DNA from: Cyanobium sp. NS01 | Lineage (GTDB): Bacteria; Cyanobacteriota; Cyanobacteriia; PCC-6307; Cyanobiaceae | DNA: 64,000 nt | Assembly (NCBI RefSeq): GCF_014280235.1 | Contig: NZ_CP047940.1 | Coordinates: 2,542,001 to 2,606,000, forward strand | Reading direction: 5' to 3' | Part shown: one piece after another, positions 14,782-23,700 of the stretch | How the letters are laid out: each line of letters opens with the position of its first letter | How positions within the stretch are numbered: position 1 is the first letter of the stretch | Notes under the pieces: generated by a model | The model's database searches: none | What the model was told of the DNA's origin: nothing | Seen by the model: only the letters and a program-made list of their open reading frames with translations | Made by a program: the position numbers and the translations under genes

Positions 14782-15654
14782 GTGGCCCAGCTCGAACTGC
14801 TCAGCGACCAGCGCTGCTTCGGCGGCTCCCAGCGCCGCTACCGGCACCACTCCGGGCAGCTGAACTGCTCGATGCTGCTGGGGGTGTTCCTGCCCCCCGC
14901 GGCCCTGGCCGGGGAAAGGGTGCCGGCCGTGTACTGGCTGTCGGGCCTCACCTGCACCGATGAGAACGCCAGCCAGAAGGCGGGAGCCCAGCGGCGGGCT
15001 GCTGAGCTCGGCCTGGCCCTGGTGATGCCGGACACCAGCCCCCGCGGGCCTGAGGTGCCGAGCGACCCGGATGGCGGCTGGGATTTCGGCCACGGCGCCG
15101 GCTTCTATGTGGATGCCACCGAGGCGCCCTGGAGCCACCACTACCGCATGCACAGCTACGTGGTGCAGGAACTGCCGGAACTGCTGGAGGCGGCCTTGCC
15201 GCTGAGCGAGCGCCGCAGCCTCTGTGGCCACTCGATGGGGGGCCATGGCGCCCTGGTGGCGGTGCTGCGGCATCCGGGCCGCTACTGCGCGGTGTCGGCC
15301 TTCGCCCCGATCGCCCACCCCTGCGCCTGTGGCTGGGGCCAGAAGGCCTTTGGCCACCTGCTGGGGCCCGATCCCAGCACCTGGCAGGCCTGGGATGCCA
15401 CCGCCCTGCTGCGCTCGGGTGCGCGGGCGATCGGACCGGACCTGGCTGCACCGCTGCCGATCCTGGTGGACCAGGGCCTGGCCGATCCCTTCCTGGACAC
15501 CCAACTGAATCCGGAGGCCCTGGCCGAGGCGGCGGCGGCCGTGGGTCAGCCCCTGCAGCTGCGCCGCCAGCAGGGCTATGACCACAGCTACTTCTGCATA
15601 GCCAGCTTCATCGCCGACCACCTGCAACACCACGCCCACGCCCTGCGGTGCTGA
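14782..15654 (+). CDS. fghA: S-formylglutathione hydrolase
   Basis: An esterase-D-type alpha/beta hydrolase that cleaves S-formylglutathione to formate and glutathione. It is 290 residues and starts with GTG. The nucleophile serine is in GHSMGGHGAL near residue 151. The acid and base of the triad fit DQGLADPFL and YDHSYFCIASF. The oxyanion and substrate loop (YWLSGLTCTDENASQKAGA) is characteristic. It follows the dehydrogenase by 22 bases, completing formaldehyde-to-formate conversion. Confidence 0.95.
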   Translation: MAQLELLSDQRCFGGSQRRYRHHSGQLNCSMLLGVFLPPAALAGERVPAVYWLSGLTCTDENASQKAGAQRRAAELGLALVMPDTSPRGPEVPSDPDGGWDFGHGAGFYVDATEAPWSHHYRMHSYVVQELPELLEAALPLSERRSLCGHSMGGHGALVAVLRHPGRYCAVSAFAPIAHPCACGWGQKAFGHLLGPDPSTWQAWDATALLRSGARAIGPDLAAPLPILVDQGLADPFLDTQLNPEALAEAAAAVGQPLQLRRQQGYDHSYFCIASFIADHLQHHAHALRC

Positions 15655-15813
15655 TCCGCCGGCTGGGGCGCCAGCCCGAGGCCGCTGCTGGCCGGGTTGC
15701 AATCCTTAAAAGAAATGGGTGTACTGTCCTTGGGATTCTCAATGGCGGGCGTGAGTCAAGGCAGGGGCATCTGCACCTCCAGGGCCTATTGGGAACTGCG
15801 GGCTGAGCAGGTC

Positions 15814-16653
15814 ATGAACCGGGTCTTCTCACCGGAGATGGCGATCGAAGTGGAAGTCTTTGATCCGCCCTCCGCTCCGCCGCCACCGCCTGCTCCCCCG
15901 GCGCCGGGCCCCAGGACAGCGGCCAGCCCAGCGGCCACGCCCGGCGCCCGACGCACCGTGCCCAGAGGCCAAGCCAGCGCACAAGCACACCCCGCTGTCG
16001 GTCAATCGCCACCGTCGGCCCTGGTGCTGGCCAGCGTGAGCCTGGGCATCACCACCGTGGCTGGCCTTGGGCTCGTGGCACTGCAGCTGCGCAGCCAGGA
16101 CCAGCAGGCCATCCGCCAGGAACGCAACCTGCTGATGATGGAACGGCTGCGCGCCATGGGCCCGGCCTCGCCCGATCCCGCGGCCTCCAGCGGCAACACC
16201 ATCCAGGCCGGAGCCGCAGCTGGGGGCCTCGAAGCCCTGGCGGCTGCAGAGAATGGTTTGCCGCCACCGCCGCCAGCGGAGCCCTGGATGAAGGAGCTGG
16301 CCACCTTGCCGCCCAGCAGCGCACCATCGGCCCGAGTGCTCCAGGTGCCGATGAGCGGCAGCGTCGGCCGCTCGGCCCCGCCGGCTGGGCCGAGCGGGGC
16401 CCAACCCAGGCCTGGCGGCAGCACTGGCGGCGGCAGATCCGGGGGCGGCCCGGCACCGCAGCTGATTGGGGTGGTGAAGGCCCCGGGCCACGGCGGCTCG
16501 GCCATTTTTCAGGTGGGCAGCTACTCCACCAGCGCGACGGTGGGGGAAACCATCGGCGCCTCGAGCTGGAAGCTGCACTCCGCCAACGCCGATAGTGCCG
16601 TGATCGAGCGCAACGGCGAACAGCGCCTGATCAGCATCAGCAGCGGCGGCTGA
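15814..16653 (+). CDS. Membrane-anchored protein with GspC/PilP-like C-terminal domain
   Basis: About 279 residues. A Pro-rich cytoplasmic leader precedes one membrane segment (LVLASVSLGITTVAGLGLVA), then a coiled stretch (RSQDQQAIRQERNLLMMERL), a long Pro/Gly/Ser linker and a short C-terminal domain (PQLIGVVKAPGHGGSAIFQV to ERNGEQRLISI). This layout is what GspC and PilP proteins of type II secretion and type IV pili show, including the GVV..G..A.F start and the basic-tipped last strands. Assignment is by architecture and a weak motif only. I prefer ATG 15814 because GAGCAGG precedes it; ATG 15838 is an alternative. The stop overlaps the convergent glycosyltransferase by 17 bases. Confidence 0.6.
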   Translation: MNRVFSPEMAIEVEVFDPPSAPPPPPAPPAPGPRTAASPAATPGARRTVPRGQASAQAHPAVGQSPPSALVLASVSLGITTVAGLGLVALQLRSQDQQAIRQERNLLMMERLRAMGPASPDPAASSGNTIQAGAAAGGLEALAAAENGLPPPPPAEPWMKELATLPPSSAPSARVLQVPMSGSVGRSAPPAGPSGAQPRPGGSTGGGRSGGGPAPQLIGVVKAPGHGGSAIFQVGSYSTSATVGETIGASSWKLHSANADSAVIERNGEQRLISISSGG

Positions 16654-17731
16654 TCGGCGCCCTCGCCAGAGCGGCACCCTCCAGCAGCTGCCGGTAGAGG
16701 CCGTTGATCGCGCCGGCTTCGGCCTCGAGGGAATGGCGGGCCAGGGCGCGGCGCCGCGCCCGCCGGCCCATGGCCCGCAGCTCGCCGGGCTGATCGAGCA
16801 GCAGGGCCAACGCGTCGGTGAGCGAGGCGAGGTTGCCGGTCTGGAAGCGGCGGCCCACCTCCCCATCCACCAGCTCCGGCCAGGCTCCCGCCTCCGAGGT
16901 GAGCACCGCGCAGCCGCAGGCCATGGCCTCCAGGGGCGTCAGCCCGAAGCCCTCCCGGCGCGAGGCCGCCACGCACAGACACACGCGCCGGTACCAGTCC
17001 CGCACGGTGAGGCGGTCGAGGTCGCCGAGGAAGCGGATGCGCCGCTCCAGGCCGGCGGCGGCAATGCGCCGCTGCAAGCCGGCCAGGAACTCCCGCTCGG
17101 CGGGGCGCGCCAGGCCGGTGAACACGGCCCCGTAACCGGGGCGATCGGGCAGCAGGGTGATCAGGGCCTCCACCACCAGGTCCACCCCCTTGCTGGCGCG
17201 GATCCGCCCGAAACAGCCGATCAGCGCCGGGGGATCGGGATCCGCTGCCCCGCCCTCACCGCCTGGGGCGGCGGGGACCGGACAGTAGAAGGCCGTGTCC
17301 ACCCCATGGGGAATGGTGGCGCTGACGCACCCCTGGGGCAAGAACCCGGCCGAACGGCCTGAGGTGGCGATCACCGCGTCGCAGCGGCGGATCAGCCAGC
17401 ACAGCACAGGACCCGGCGGCTTGGGGGCCGCCGAGGTGAACAGCACCGCCCAGGGCTGGCGCAGCCCCTCCCGCAGCAGCAGACCCACCAGGATCTCCAG
17501 GTCACGGCGGGCATGCCAGACGCGGCGGGCCGCCCCTGGCGGCGGCCGCCAACCCTGCAGGAGCAGGTCGGCCGACGCCATGCCGACCTCCAGGCCCAGC
17601 TGGCCCCAGTCGATCAGGCCGATGGCCAGCTGGCGGCGCTGCAGCGGCACCAGGGCCCGCACCGTGGCGGACACGCCGGTGTAGCGGCGGTGGAGATTGG
17701 CGACCACCACCGGCGGCAGCAGCTGGGTCAT
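16637..17731 (-). CDS. Glycosyltransferase family 4 protein
   Basis: A GT-B fold glycosyltransferase of 364 residues. The C-terminal nucleotide-sugar domain shows CFGRIRASKGVDLVVEALI, the basic RFLGDLDRLTVRDWYRR, and the E-x7-E motif REGFGLTPLEAMACG, followed by LVDGEVGRRF. The N-terminal half carries SAAPKPPGPVLCWLIRRCDA and IPHGVDTAFYCPV. Cyanobacterial relatives build sugars on the cell surface or glycolipids; the acceptor here is unknown. It is monocistronic, converges with the upstream gene and is divergent from chorismate lyase with about 56 bases between them. Confidence 0.88.
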   Translation of the reverse strand: MTQLLPPVVVANLHRRYTGVSATVRALVPLQRRQLAIGLIDWGQLGLEVGMASADLLLQGWRPPPGAARRVWHARRDLEILVGLLLREGLRQPWAVLFTSAAPKPPGPVLCWLIRRCDAVIATSGRSAGFLPQGCVSATIPHGVDTAFYCPVPAAPGGEGGAADPDPPALIGCFGRIRASKGVDLVVEALITLLPDRPGYGAVFTGLARPAEREFLAGLQRRIAAAGLERRIRFLGDLDRLTVRDWYRRVCLCVAASRREGFGLTPLEAMACGCAVLTSEAGAWPELVDGEVGRRFQTGNLASLTDALALLLDQPGELRAMGRRARRRALARHSLEAEAGAINGLYRQLLEGAALARAPISRRC

Positions 17732-17787
17732 GGCCGCGGCCCGCCAGGCGTGATTTCTAGGGTACGGAGGGACGATCGAGGATTCCG

Positions 17788-18372
17788 ATGCCGGTGATGG
17801 CCCCAGCCCCCTCCCCGCAGGCCATCTGGCAGACCAGCCTGATCGGGGGGGCCCTGAGCCCTGGCTGCGGCGGCGATCTCACCGGGCCCTGGCGCTTGCT
17901 GCTGCTCGGCGATGGCAGCCCCACCCGACACCTGGAGGCCCTGACCGGCCTGCCCCTGGAGATCGAACTGATCGCCATGGGCCTGCAGCAGCCAGGCGAT
18001 GGCGCCGTGCCGCCGCCGGAGGTGGAGGAGCTGGCGGAACCCCTGATCCGGCGTCAGGTGTGGCTGCGCTGCGGCCCTGACACCCTGGCCTGGGCCGAGA
18101 GCTGGTGGAACCATGACCAGGCCCAGGAGCATCTGCAGCGCCGGGACCAGCCGATCTGGCGCAGCCTCACCAGCAACCGCGCCGAGCTGTTCCGCGAGGT
18201 GGATGGACTGGCCCGGGTGGAGGCCCCCTGGCTGGCCCAGCGCTTTGGCCGCGAAGGTCCCTTCTGGAGCCGCCACTACCGCTTCTTCCGCGGCGGCCAG
18301 CCCCTCACCGTGATCCGGGAGGTGTTCTCCCCCGATCTGGAGCGCTGGCTGGGCCCGGCCGTCGTGATTTGA
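17788..18372 (+). CDS. Chorismate lyase (DUF98 family), plastoquinone pathway
   Basis: A 194-residue member of the DUF98/chorismate lyase family, which in cyanobacteria makes 4-hydroxybenzoate from chorismate for plastoquinone synthesis. Diagnostic segments are LTGLPLEIELIAMG, RRQVWLRCGPDTLAWAESWW, ISLTSNRAELFREV-like (here WRSLTSNRAELFREVDGL), and FWSRHYRFFRGGQPLTVI near the end. Length fits the family. It is divergent from the glycosyltransferase and likely transcribed alone. Confidence 0.9.
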   Translation: MPVMAPAPSPQAIWQTSLIGGALSPGCGGDLTGPWRLLLLGDGSPTRHLEALTGLPLEIELIAMGLQQPGDGAVPPPEVEELAEPLIRRQVWLRCGPDTLAWAESWWNHDQAQEHLQRRDQPIWRSLTSNRAELFREVDGLARVEAPWLAQRFGREGPFWSRHYRFFRGGQPLTVIREVFSPDLERWLGPAVVI

Positions 18373-18637
18373 CAGCCGCTTTCAGGGCAGGCCTGCGGTC
18401 ACCAAAAGCCGCGAAAACCACACCGGAGGGACGACCTGGCCCCCGGGGCCAGAGAGGGGAGGCAGCGTCCTGAAACCACGGCTCGCAGGGGTTTGGTGGC
18501 AGCAGCGCCGCCGCCGGCCAGCCAAGAGTTGCGGTGTAGAGATTAATGAAGTCTGTAACACTGGGCTACGCAGATCGCTTGACGAATTGACGGGAACCGG
18601 TGCGCGGTGATCATTGGGGCTGATCAGATCGAGGCCG

Positions 18638-19198
18638 ATGGCCCCTACTCCTCTCCACCTGCACCCCCGGGCACCGCTGCAGCAGCGGAAGTCAAGCGAG
18701 CCAAAGCCGGCCGACTGGCTGAGCCTCACCGAACTGGGCAGGCTGTTCGGCATCTCGGCCGTGCTCTGCGGCCGCCAGCTCAGCGCAGCGGGCCTGCGCC
18801 AGCCCAATGGGGCCCCCAGCCGCCAGGCCCTGCATCAGGGGCTGGCCCTGCTGCCCCATCCCCGGGGCCATCACCGTTCTGCCCTGTGGCAGCGCCAGGG
18901 CTGCAGTGCGGTCCTGGAGGGTCAGGGGATGAGGCCGATGCTGCCTAACCGCCTGGTGACCCTCTGGGCCGACCTGTTGGAAGCCCTGATGCTGGGCTCC
19001 GAGGCGATCACCACCTCGGCGGAGGAGATGGCCAGCGACGTGCCCACGGAGCTGGTGAGCTCTGTGAACCAGGAGCTGCAGCAGCGGGGCAGTGGCTTCC
19101 GCGTGGCCCTGGCGGGCCTCAGCCGAGCCGCAAGGCCTCGGCCTGTTGGCGTGCCTTCTCCAGCAGATCCCGCAGCTGATCTTCGTCGGTGTGGCTGA
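18638..19198 (+). CDS. Conserved hypothetical protein with wHTH-like start
   Basis: A 186-residue protein from the ATG at 18638 (MAPTPLHLHPR); an in-frame ATG at 18614 is an alternative. Residues 28-55 (WLSLTELGRLFGISAVLCGR) have the spacing of a DNA-binding helix-turn-helix seen in many cyanobacterial orphans. The rest has no family I recognise. The last 80 bases overlap the convergent DUF1269-type gene, so the C-terminal 26 residues may be noise or the real stop may be misread. Upstream, 265 bases contain the AT-rich patch TGTAGAGATTAATGAAG, a plausible promoter. Confidence 0.5.
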   Translation: MAPTPLHLHPRAPLQQRKSSEPKPADWLSLTELGRLFGISAVLCGRQLSAAGLRQPNGAPSRQALHQGLALLPHPRGHHRSALWQRQGCSAVLEGQGMRPMLPNRLVTLWADLLEALMLGSEAITTSAEEMASDVPTELVSSVNQELQQRGSGFRVALAGLSRAARPRPVGVPSPADPAADLRRCG

Positions 19199-19640
19199 GG
19201 TTGGTGAGCAGCAGGCGGGCATGGGGGGCGTGGGTCCTCAGGCGCTCGATCACCCGATCAGGGCTCGCCTCGCGCACCAGCAGGCAGAGGGCGGCGGTAC
19301 CGGGGGGCAGGGTTTCCCCCAGTTCCCGCATGAAATCGTCGTTGATGCCGACATCGGAGAGGGAGCCTGAGGCGGCGCCGACGCCGGCCCCCACGGCCGC
19401 TCCCAGCAGGGGATTGAGGAACAGCAGCCCCACCAGGGTGCCCCAGAAGCCGCCGCCGAGGGCGCCGGCGGCGGTGAGGTTGAGGGCCTGGCGCAGGTGC
19501 ACCTGTCCGTCGTTGTCGTGATCGACCACCACGGCATCCTCAAGGGCGATCAGTTGCTCGCGCTGGATCGTCACCAGTTCGCGCCGCACGGCTTCGGCTT
19601 CCTCGATCTTGGGGAAGCCCACCACCACCAGGCTGCTCAT
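19119..19640 (-). CDS. DUF1269-type glycine-zipper membrane protein
   Basis: A 173-residue protein starting at ATG 19640 (MSSLVVVGFPKIEEAEAVR). The N-terminal ferredoxin-like strand pair is followed by VDHDNDGQVHLRQALNLTAAG, then a glycine-zipper hydrophobic hairpin (GALGGGFWGTLVGLLFLNP and LLGAAVGAGVGAASGSLSD), then GINDDFMRELGETLPPGTAA. This order matches the DUF1269 family. The function is not established; such proteins are often linked to envelope stress. The 3-prime end overlaps the convergent hypothetical gene. Confidence 0.8.
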   Translation of the reverse strand: MSSLVVVGFPKIEEAEAVRRELVTIQREQLIALEDAVVVDHDNDGQVHLRQALNLTAAGALGGGFWGTLVGLLFLNPLLGAAVGAGVGAASGSLSDVGINDDFMRELGETLPPGTAALCLLVREASPDRVIERLRTHAPHARLLLTNLSHTDEDQLRDLLEKARQQAEALRLG

Positions 19641-19665
19641 GAGGGGCTCGCAACAATTCTCCAGG

Positions 19666-20322
19666 CTACTCAGTAGACCGCCGCCTGCTGGAGCGGGGCA
19701 GGGAGCGCCCCGGCGCCGCAGGGGCCTTGGCGGCTGGCCGTTGCCGCTCCGTGGGACCCGCCGCCGTTTCCGGACGGGAGGTGAGGGGGCGCTGCCAGCG
19801 GGGCAGGGCGAAGCTGTCCTCATCGGGCCAGTCTTCCCCCTCCCCATCCTGCCGCGCAGGCGGCTCAGCGCTGGGCCGGGAGGCGCCGCGGCGGGAGATC
19901 GCCTCCAGCGGGCGGCGCGGAGCCTGGAGTGGGCTGGGGTCAGCCCCTGCAAGCGACGATGCCGATGGCGCCGGCGATGCCGGTGGGAAGCGGCCGGGGC
20001 CGGATCGGGAGCGGCCCGAACCGTCCTGGGACTCCTCCCAGGGTTCGCGCCAGGAGTCCTCCTCATCGAGGATCCAGTCGAGCTTGGTCTCCACCCAGCG
20101 GCCCAGCTCGTTGAGGCGCGGCAGCCCGCCGGCGCCACGGCCGGCAGCGCGAGCCGAAGGACGCGAGCCCGGGCGAGCCCCCGACACCCCATCCACCAGA
20201 TGGCGTCCTGCCGACACCAGCCGATCCAGCCCCTGCTCCAGGGGTTCGCCGCCGCCCCCGGAGGACTCGGCGGGCCGTCCGCGCCGCGGCGGTGGTTCAG
20301 GCTCGGACCAGGATTCGCGCAT
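19666..20322 (-). CDS. Conserved hypothetical, disordered picocyanobacterial protein
   Basis: A 218-residue hydrophilic protein. One ordered segment stands out: LEQGLDRLVSAGRHLVDGV, then GARPGSR, then LNELGRWVETKLDWILDEED followed by DWREPW-like (SWREPWEE). The remaining two thirds are Pro, Arg, Ser and Glu repeats. This order is one I associate with an orphan family in marine and freshwater Synechococcus. It is 25 bases upstream of the DUF1269-type gene in the same direction and may form a pair with it. I assign no biochemical function. Confidence 0.6.
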   Translation of the reverse strand: MRESWSEPEPPPRRGRPAESSGGGGEPLEQGLDRLVSAGRHLVDGVSGARPGSRPSARAAGRGAGGLPRLNELGRWVETKLDWILDEEDSWREPWEESQDGSGRSRSGPGRFPPASPAPSASSLAGADPSPLQAPRRPLEAISRRGASRPSAEPPARQDGEGEDWPDEDSFALPRWQRPLTSRPETAAGPTERQRPAAKAPAAPGRSLPRSSRRRSTE

Positions 20323-20355
20323 GGGGCAACACCATTGGCCCCACGCTATCGAGCC

Positions 20356-20451
20356 TCAGCGACGCCGGGCCGCCAGCCAGCGCTCACGGCTCAGGCCCAC
20401 CAGGGCGATGCCGAGGCCCGCAAATTGCAGGGTCCAGAGAAAGACGTCCAC
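20356..20451 (-). CDS. Possible 31-residue single-span membrane peptide
   Basis: A GTG-started 31-residue frame: MDVFLWTLQFAGLGIALVGL followed by SRERWLAARRR and a stop. One hydrophobic helix then a basic tail is the typical form of small thylakoid or plasma-membrane subunits with a positive-inside C-terminus. A G-rich stretch precedes the GTG. It lies in the gap between the disordered protein (same strand, downstream) and the SprT-like gene. I cannot match it to a named photosystem or cytochrome b6f subunit. It may be chance, but the composition differs clearly from the surrounding noncoding sequence. Confidence 0.4.
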   Translation of the reverse strand: MDVFLWTLQFAGLGIALVGLSRERWLAARRR

Positions 20452-20474
20452 GCCGAGCCCCCACCGGTCTGACC

Positions 20475-21047
20475 CTAGACACCCTGCCCAGGGGTGCGGC
20501 CCGGCTCGGAAAAGTCGAGCAGGCAGCTGGCATGCCAGCGGCCGCCGTGGTGGCGCTCGCAGCAGACGCGGCAGGCGAGCCCACGCACGCGGCGGCGGTA
20601 GGGGGCCGTGAGGCCGCAGCGGGGGCAGCGGGCGATCCAGCGGCTGGCGGTGCTGGTGCCGCCGCCCGGCAGGGGGTAGCGGTGCCGCAGGCTCACCTCG
20701 AAACCCTGCTGGGCCGCATTGATGGCGGCCATGCGGGCGCGGAAGTGGGGGCCATGCACCTCCCGCACCTGCAGCACCCGGTCCACCCAGGCGTGGATCA
20801 TCTCGTGGCAGAGGGTGCTGAGCAGGGCCTCCCGGGGCAGGGGATCCAGCAACGGCCGCGACAGCACGATCTCGCAGAGGTCGCGGCCGTCGGCGCGGCG
20901 CCCGCGGCGGTAGAGGCCGGCGGTGCGGCGCATGCGGCCATCGCTCCAGCGCAGCTCGAGCAGGGGCACGCCGCCAGGGGCGAGGCGGGCCTCGAAGTGC
21001 TCCCGGTTCAACCGGTGAAACAGCGGCAGCAGGGGCTCGAGCGGCAC
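20475..21047 (-). CDS. SprT-like zinc metalloprotein
   Basis: A 190-residue SprT-family protein. The zincin motif is HEMIHAWVDR near residue 81, with a distal HGPHFRARM, and a C-terminal zinc ribbon with CPRC and CRVCC. Eukaryotic SPRTN proteins cleave DNA-protein crosslinks; the bacterial role is not settled. It begins MPLEPLLPLFHRLNREHF, normal for the family. It is divergent from the DUF4864-like gene at 21102. Confidence 0.85.
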   Translation of the reverse strand: MPLEPLLPLFHRLNREHFEARLAPGGVPLLELRWSDGRMRRTAGLYRRGRRADGRDLCEIVLSRPLLDPLPREALLSTLCHEMIHAWVDRVLQVREVHGPHFRARMAAINAAQQGFEVSLRHRYPLPGGGTSTASRWIARCPRCGLTAPYRRRVRGLACRVCCERHHGGRWHASCLLDFSEPGRTPGQGV

Positions 21048-21101
21048 GCCGGGGCCTGGTCAGTCAGACTCTGGGGCCATTCAACACAGATTCACCGGCC
21101 T

Positions 21102-21521
21102 ATGGACTGGGCTCTGACCCGTGACATCGGCAGCAAGGCCCTCCTGGCCGGCGCCGGAGCCCTGCTCCTCTACTGGACGATCACGGCCGTGAAGCTGGTG
21201 CTGAGCGCCCGCGGCATCAACCCGCTGCTGAAGCAGTTCTTCGCCCAGGTGGCCAACGGCCAGGTGGACGGCGCCTACCTGCTCACCACCAAGAACTACC
21301 GCAGCCATGTGAACCGCAAGCAGTTCATCCAGTACCTGGCCGGCCTGAAGCTGAACCGCTACCGCAACCTCAAGTCGGGGCGGCCGAGGCTGCAGGAGGG
21401 CCAGCTGATCCTCACCGTGAAACTGCTCACCGAGGCCAAGGAGGAACTCCCCCTCGACTTCACCTTCGTGAAGGTGGAGGAGCAGTGGCGGATCGACCGG
21501 ATCCGCACGGTGGGCGCCTGA
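21102..21521 (+). CDS. Membrane-anchored NTF2-like protein
   Basis: A 139-residue protein. A membrane segment ([20 protein letters not shown]) is followed by a small domain with [35 protein letters not shown] and a final [14 protein letters not shown]. The order is what SnoaL/NTF2-fold and DUF4864-type proteins show, so a binding role outside the membrane is likely. I chose ATG 21102 because the much longer upstream frame is antisense to the SprT-like gene. ligA starts 31 bases downstream on the same strand. Confidence 0.7.
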   Translation: MDWALTRDIGSKALLAGAGALLLYWTITAVKLVLSARGINPLLKQFFAQVANGQVDGAYLLTTKNYRSHVNRKQFIQYLAGLKLNRYRNLKSGRPRLQEGQLILTVKLLTEAKEELPLDFTFVKVEEQWRIDRIRTVGA

Positions 21522-21552
21522 CACCGCTGCAGACTCCTTCTCCCAGGGCCTG

Positions 21553-23700
21553 ATGAGCAGCAGCAGGGCAGCCGCAGCCGGTGCCGAAGCCGGCCAGGGC
21601 CGGATCGCCGAGTTGCAGCGGCTGCTCAGCCAGGCCGCCCACGCCTACTACGTGCTCGATGCTCCGCTGATGGAGGATCCGGTCTACGACCGGCTCTACC
21701 GCGAGCTGGTGGAGCTGGAGACGGCCCACCCCGAGCTGATCACCCCGGATAGCCCCACCCAGCGGGTGGGGGGGAGCCCGGCGGAGGGCTTCACGAGCGT
21801 GGAGCACCGCATCGGCCTGCTCAGCCTCGACAACGCCTTTTCAGTGGAGGAGCTGGAGGAGTGGTATGGGCGGCTGCTGAAGCGGCTGGAGCGCAGCCCA
21901 GCCCCCGGTGAGCCGCTGCCGGCCCTGGCGCTGGTGGGCGAGCTCAAGATCGATGGCAATGCCCTGGCGCTGAGCTACGAGCAGGGCGTGCTGGTGCGGG
22001 CCGCCAGCCGCGGCGACGGCGAGCGGGGCGAGGAGATCACGGCCAATGTGCGCACGATCGGCAGCGTGCCGCTGCGGCTGCAGCTGGAGCAGCCGCCGGC
22101 CTGGCTGGAGGTGCGCGGCGAAGCGCTGATCCCCGATGCCACCTTTGCGGCGATCAATGCCGAGCGGGAGGTGCGCGGCGAGACCCCGTTCGCCAATCCC
22201 CGCAACGCCTGCGCCGGCACCCTGCGCCAGCTGGACCCGAAGGTGGTGGCGGCGCGGCGGCTGGATTTCTTCGCCTACACCCTGCACCTGCCCCCCGACT
22301 GGCAGCCCCAGGCAGGCGCGGCCGGCGGCACGGCGCCCCTGCATCCCAGCAGCCAGTGGGAGGCCCTGGCCTGGCTGCGAACAGCCGGCTTCAAGGTGAA
22401 CCCCAACGCGGCCCTGCTGCCGGACCTGCCGGCGGTGCAGGCCTTCTGTGCCCACTGGGAGGAGGCGCGGCAGCAGCTGCCCTATGCCACCGACGGCGTG
22501 GTGCTGAAGCTCAACGACCTGCGCCTGCAGGCCGAGGCCGGCTTCACCCAGAAGGCACCCCGCTGGGCGATCGCCCTCAAGTACGCCCCCGAAGAGGCCC
22601 CCAGCCGGCTGCTGCGCCTGGTCTGCCAGGTGGGGCGCACGGGGGTGATCACGCCGGTGGCCGAGTTCGAGCCCGTGCCCCTGGCCGGCACCACGGTGAA
22701 CCGCGCCACCCTGCACAACGCCGATCGCCTCGCTGAGCTGGATCTGCACGGCGGCGACACGATCGTGGTGCGCAAGGCCGGCGAGATCATCCCCGAGGTG
22801 GTGCGGGTGCTGAGCGAGCTGCGGCCGGCGGCGGCCCAGCGGCTGGAGCTGCCCCACCACTGTCCGGCCTGCGGTTCGGAGCTGGTGCGGGAGCAGGGCG
22901 AGGCGGCCACCCGCTGCGTCAATTCCAGCTGTCCGGCGATCCTGCGGGGCGCCCTGCGCCACTGGGTGAGCAAGGGGGCCCTGGATGTGGACGGCGCCGG
23001 CAGCAAGCTGATCGAGCAGCTGGTGGACCGGGGCCTGGTGGCTTCGATCGCCGATCTCTACCGCCTGGATGGGGCCCTGCTGGCCAGCCTGGAGCGGATG
23101 GGGGAGAAATCGGCCACCAATCTGGTGGCCGCCCTGGCCGCCTCCAAGGGGCAGCCCTGGCACCGCCAGCTCTACGGCCTCGGCATCCACCACGTGGGCG
23201 AGGTGAACGCCAAGGCCCTGGCGCGGGCCTTCCCCTCAGCCACGGAGCTGGCGGCAACCGCCACCGAAAAGCCTGAGGCGATCACGGCGGTGTTCGGCAT
23301 CGGCGCCGAGATCGCCCAGAGCCTGCAGCAGTGGTTTGCCACGCCGGCCAATCAGGCGTTGTTGGAGGAGTTGCGGGAGCAGGGCCTGTCCCTGGCCGCC
23401 AGCGAGGCGGAACGGGCCTCCAAGGCCGCCGCGGCAGGCGGAAACGAGGCAGGCCGGGAGCGCCCTGATTCCCCCCTGAGCGGCCAGACGTTTGTGCTCA
23501 CGGGCACCCTGCCCAGCCTCAGCCGCCGCCAGGCCCAGGAGCTGATCGAGGCCGCAGGCGGCAAGGTGAGCAGCTCCGTGAGCAGGAAGACCAGCTACTT
23601 AGTGGCCGGCGAGGAGGCGGGCAGCAAGCTCAGCAAGGCCGAGGGCCTGGGGGTGGCGGTGCTCAGCGAGGCAGGCCTGCTGGAGCTGCTGGGGGCTTAG
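21553..23700 (+). CDS. ligA: NAD-dependent DNA ligase
   Basis: LigA seals nicks during replication and repair and uses NAD+. It is 715 residues. The N-terminal Ia domain has [20 protein letters not shown]; the adenylated lysine is in [12 protein letters not shown] near residue 131; the OB fold includes [15 protein letters not shown]; the Cys4 zinc finger begins CPACGSEL near 437 and ends CVNSSCPA; helix-hairpin-helix repeats follow; the BRCT domain closes the protein from about residue 640. Everything needed is present. The stop overlaps the convergent ATPase stop by 4 bases. Confidence 0.97.
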   Translation: MSSSRAAAAGAEAGQGRIAELQRLLSQAAHAYYVLDAPLMEDPVYDRLYRELVELETAHPELITPDSPTQRVGGSPAEGFTSVEHRIGLLSLDNAFSVEELEEWYGRLLKRLERSPAPGEPLPALALVGELKIDGNALALSYEQGVLVRAASRGDGERGEEITANVRTIGSVPLRLQLEQPPAWLEVRGEALIPDATFAAINAEREVRGETPFANPRNACAGTLRQLDPKVVAARRLDFFAYTLHLPPDWQPQAGAAGGTAPLHPSSQWEALAWLRTAGFKVNPNAALLPDLPAVQAFCAHWEEARQQLPYATDGVVLKLNDLRLQAEAGFTQKAPRWAIALKYAPEEAPSRLLRLVCQVGRTGVITPVAEFEPVPLAGTTVNRATLHNADRLAELDLHGGDTIVVRKAGEIIPEVVRVLSELRPAAAQRLELPHHCPACGSELVREQGEAATRCVNSSCPAILRGALRHWVSKGALDVDGAGSKLIEQLVDRGLVASIADLYRLDGALLASLERMGEKSATNLVAALAASKGQPWHRQLYGLGIHHVGEVNAKALARAFPSATELAATATEKPEAITAVFGIGAEIAQSLQQWFATPANQALLEELREQGLSLAASEAERASKAAAAGGNEAGRERPDSPLSGQTFVLTGTLPSLSRRQAQELIEAAGGKVSSSVSRKTSYLVAGEEAGSKLSKAEGLGVAVLSEAGLLELLGA

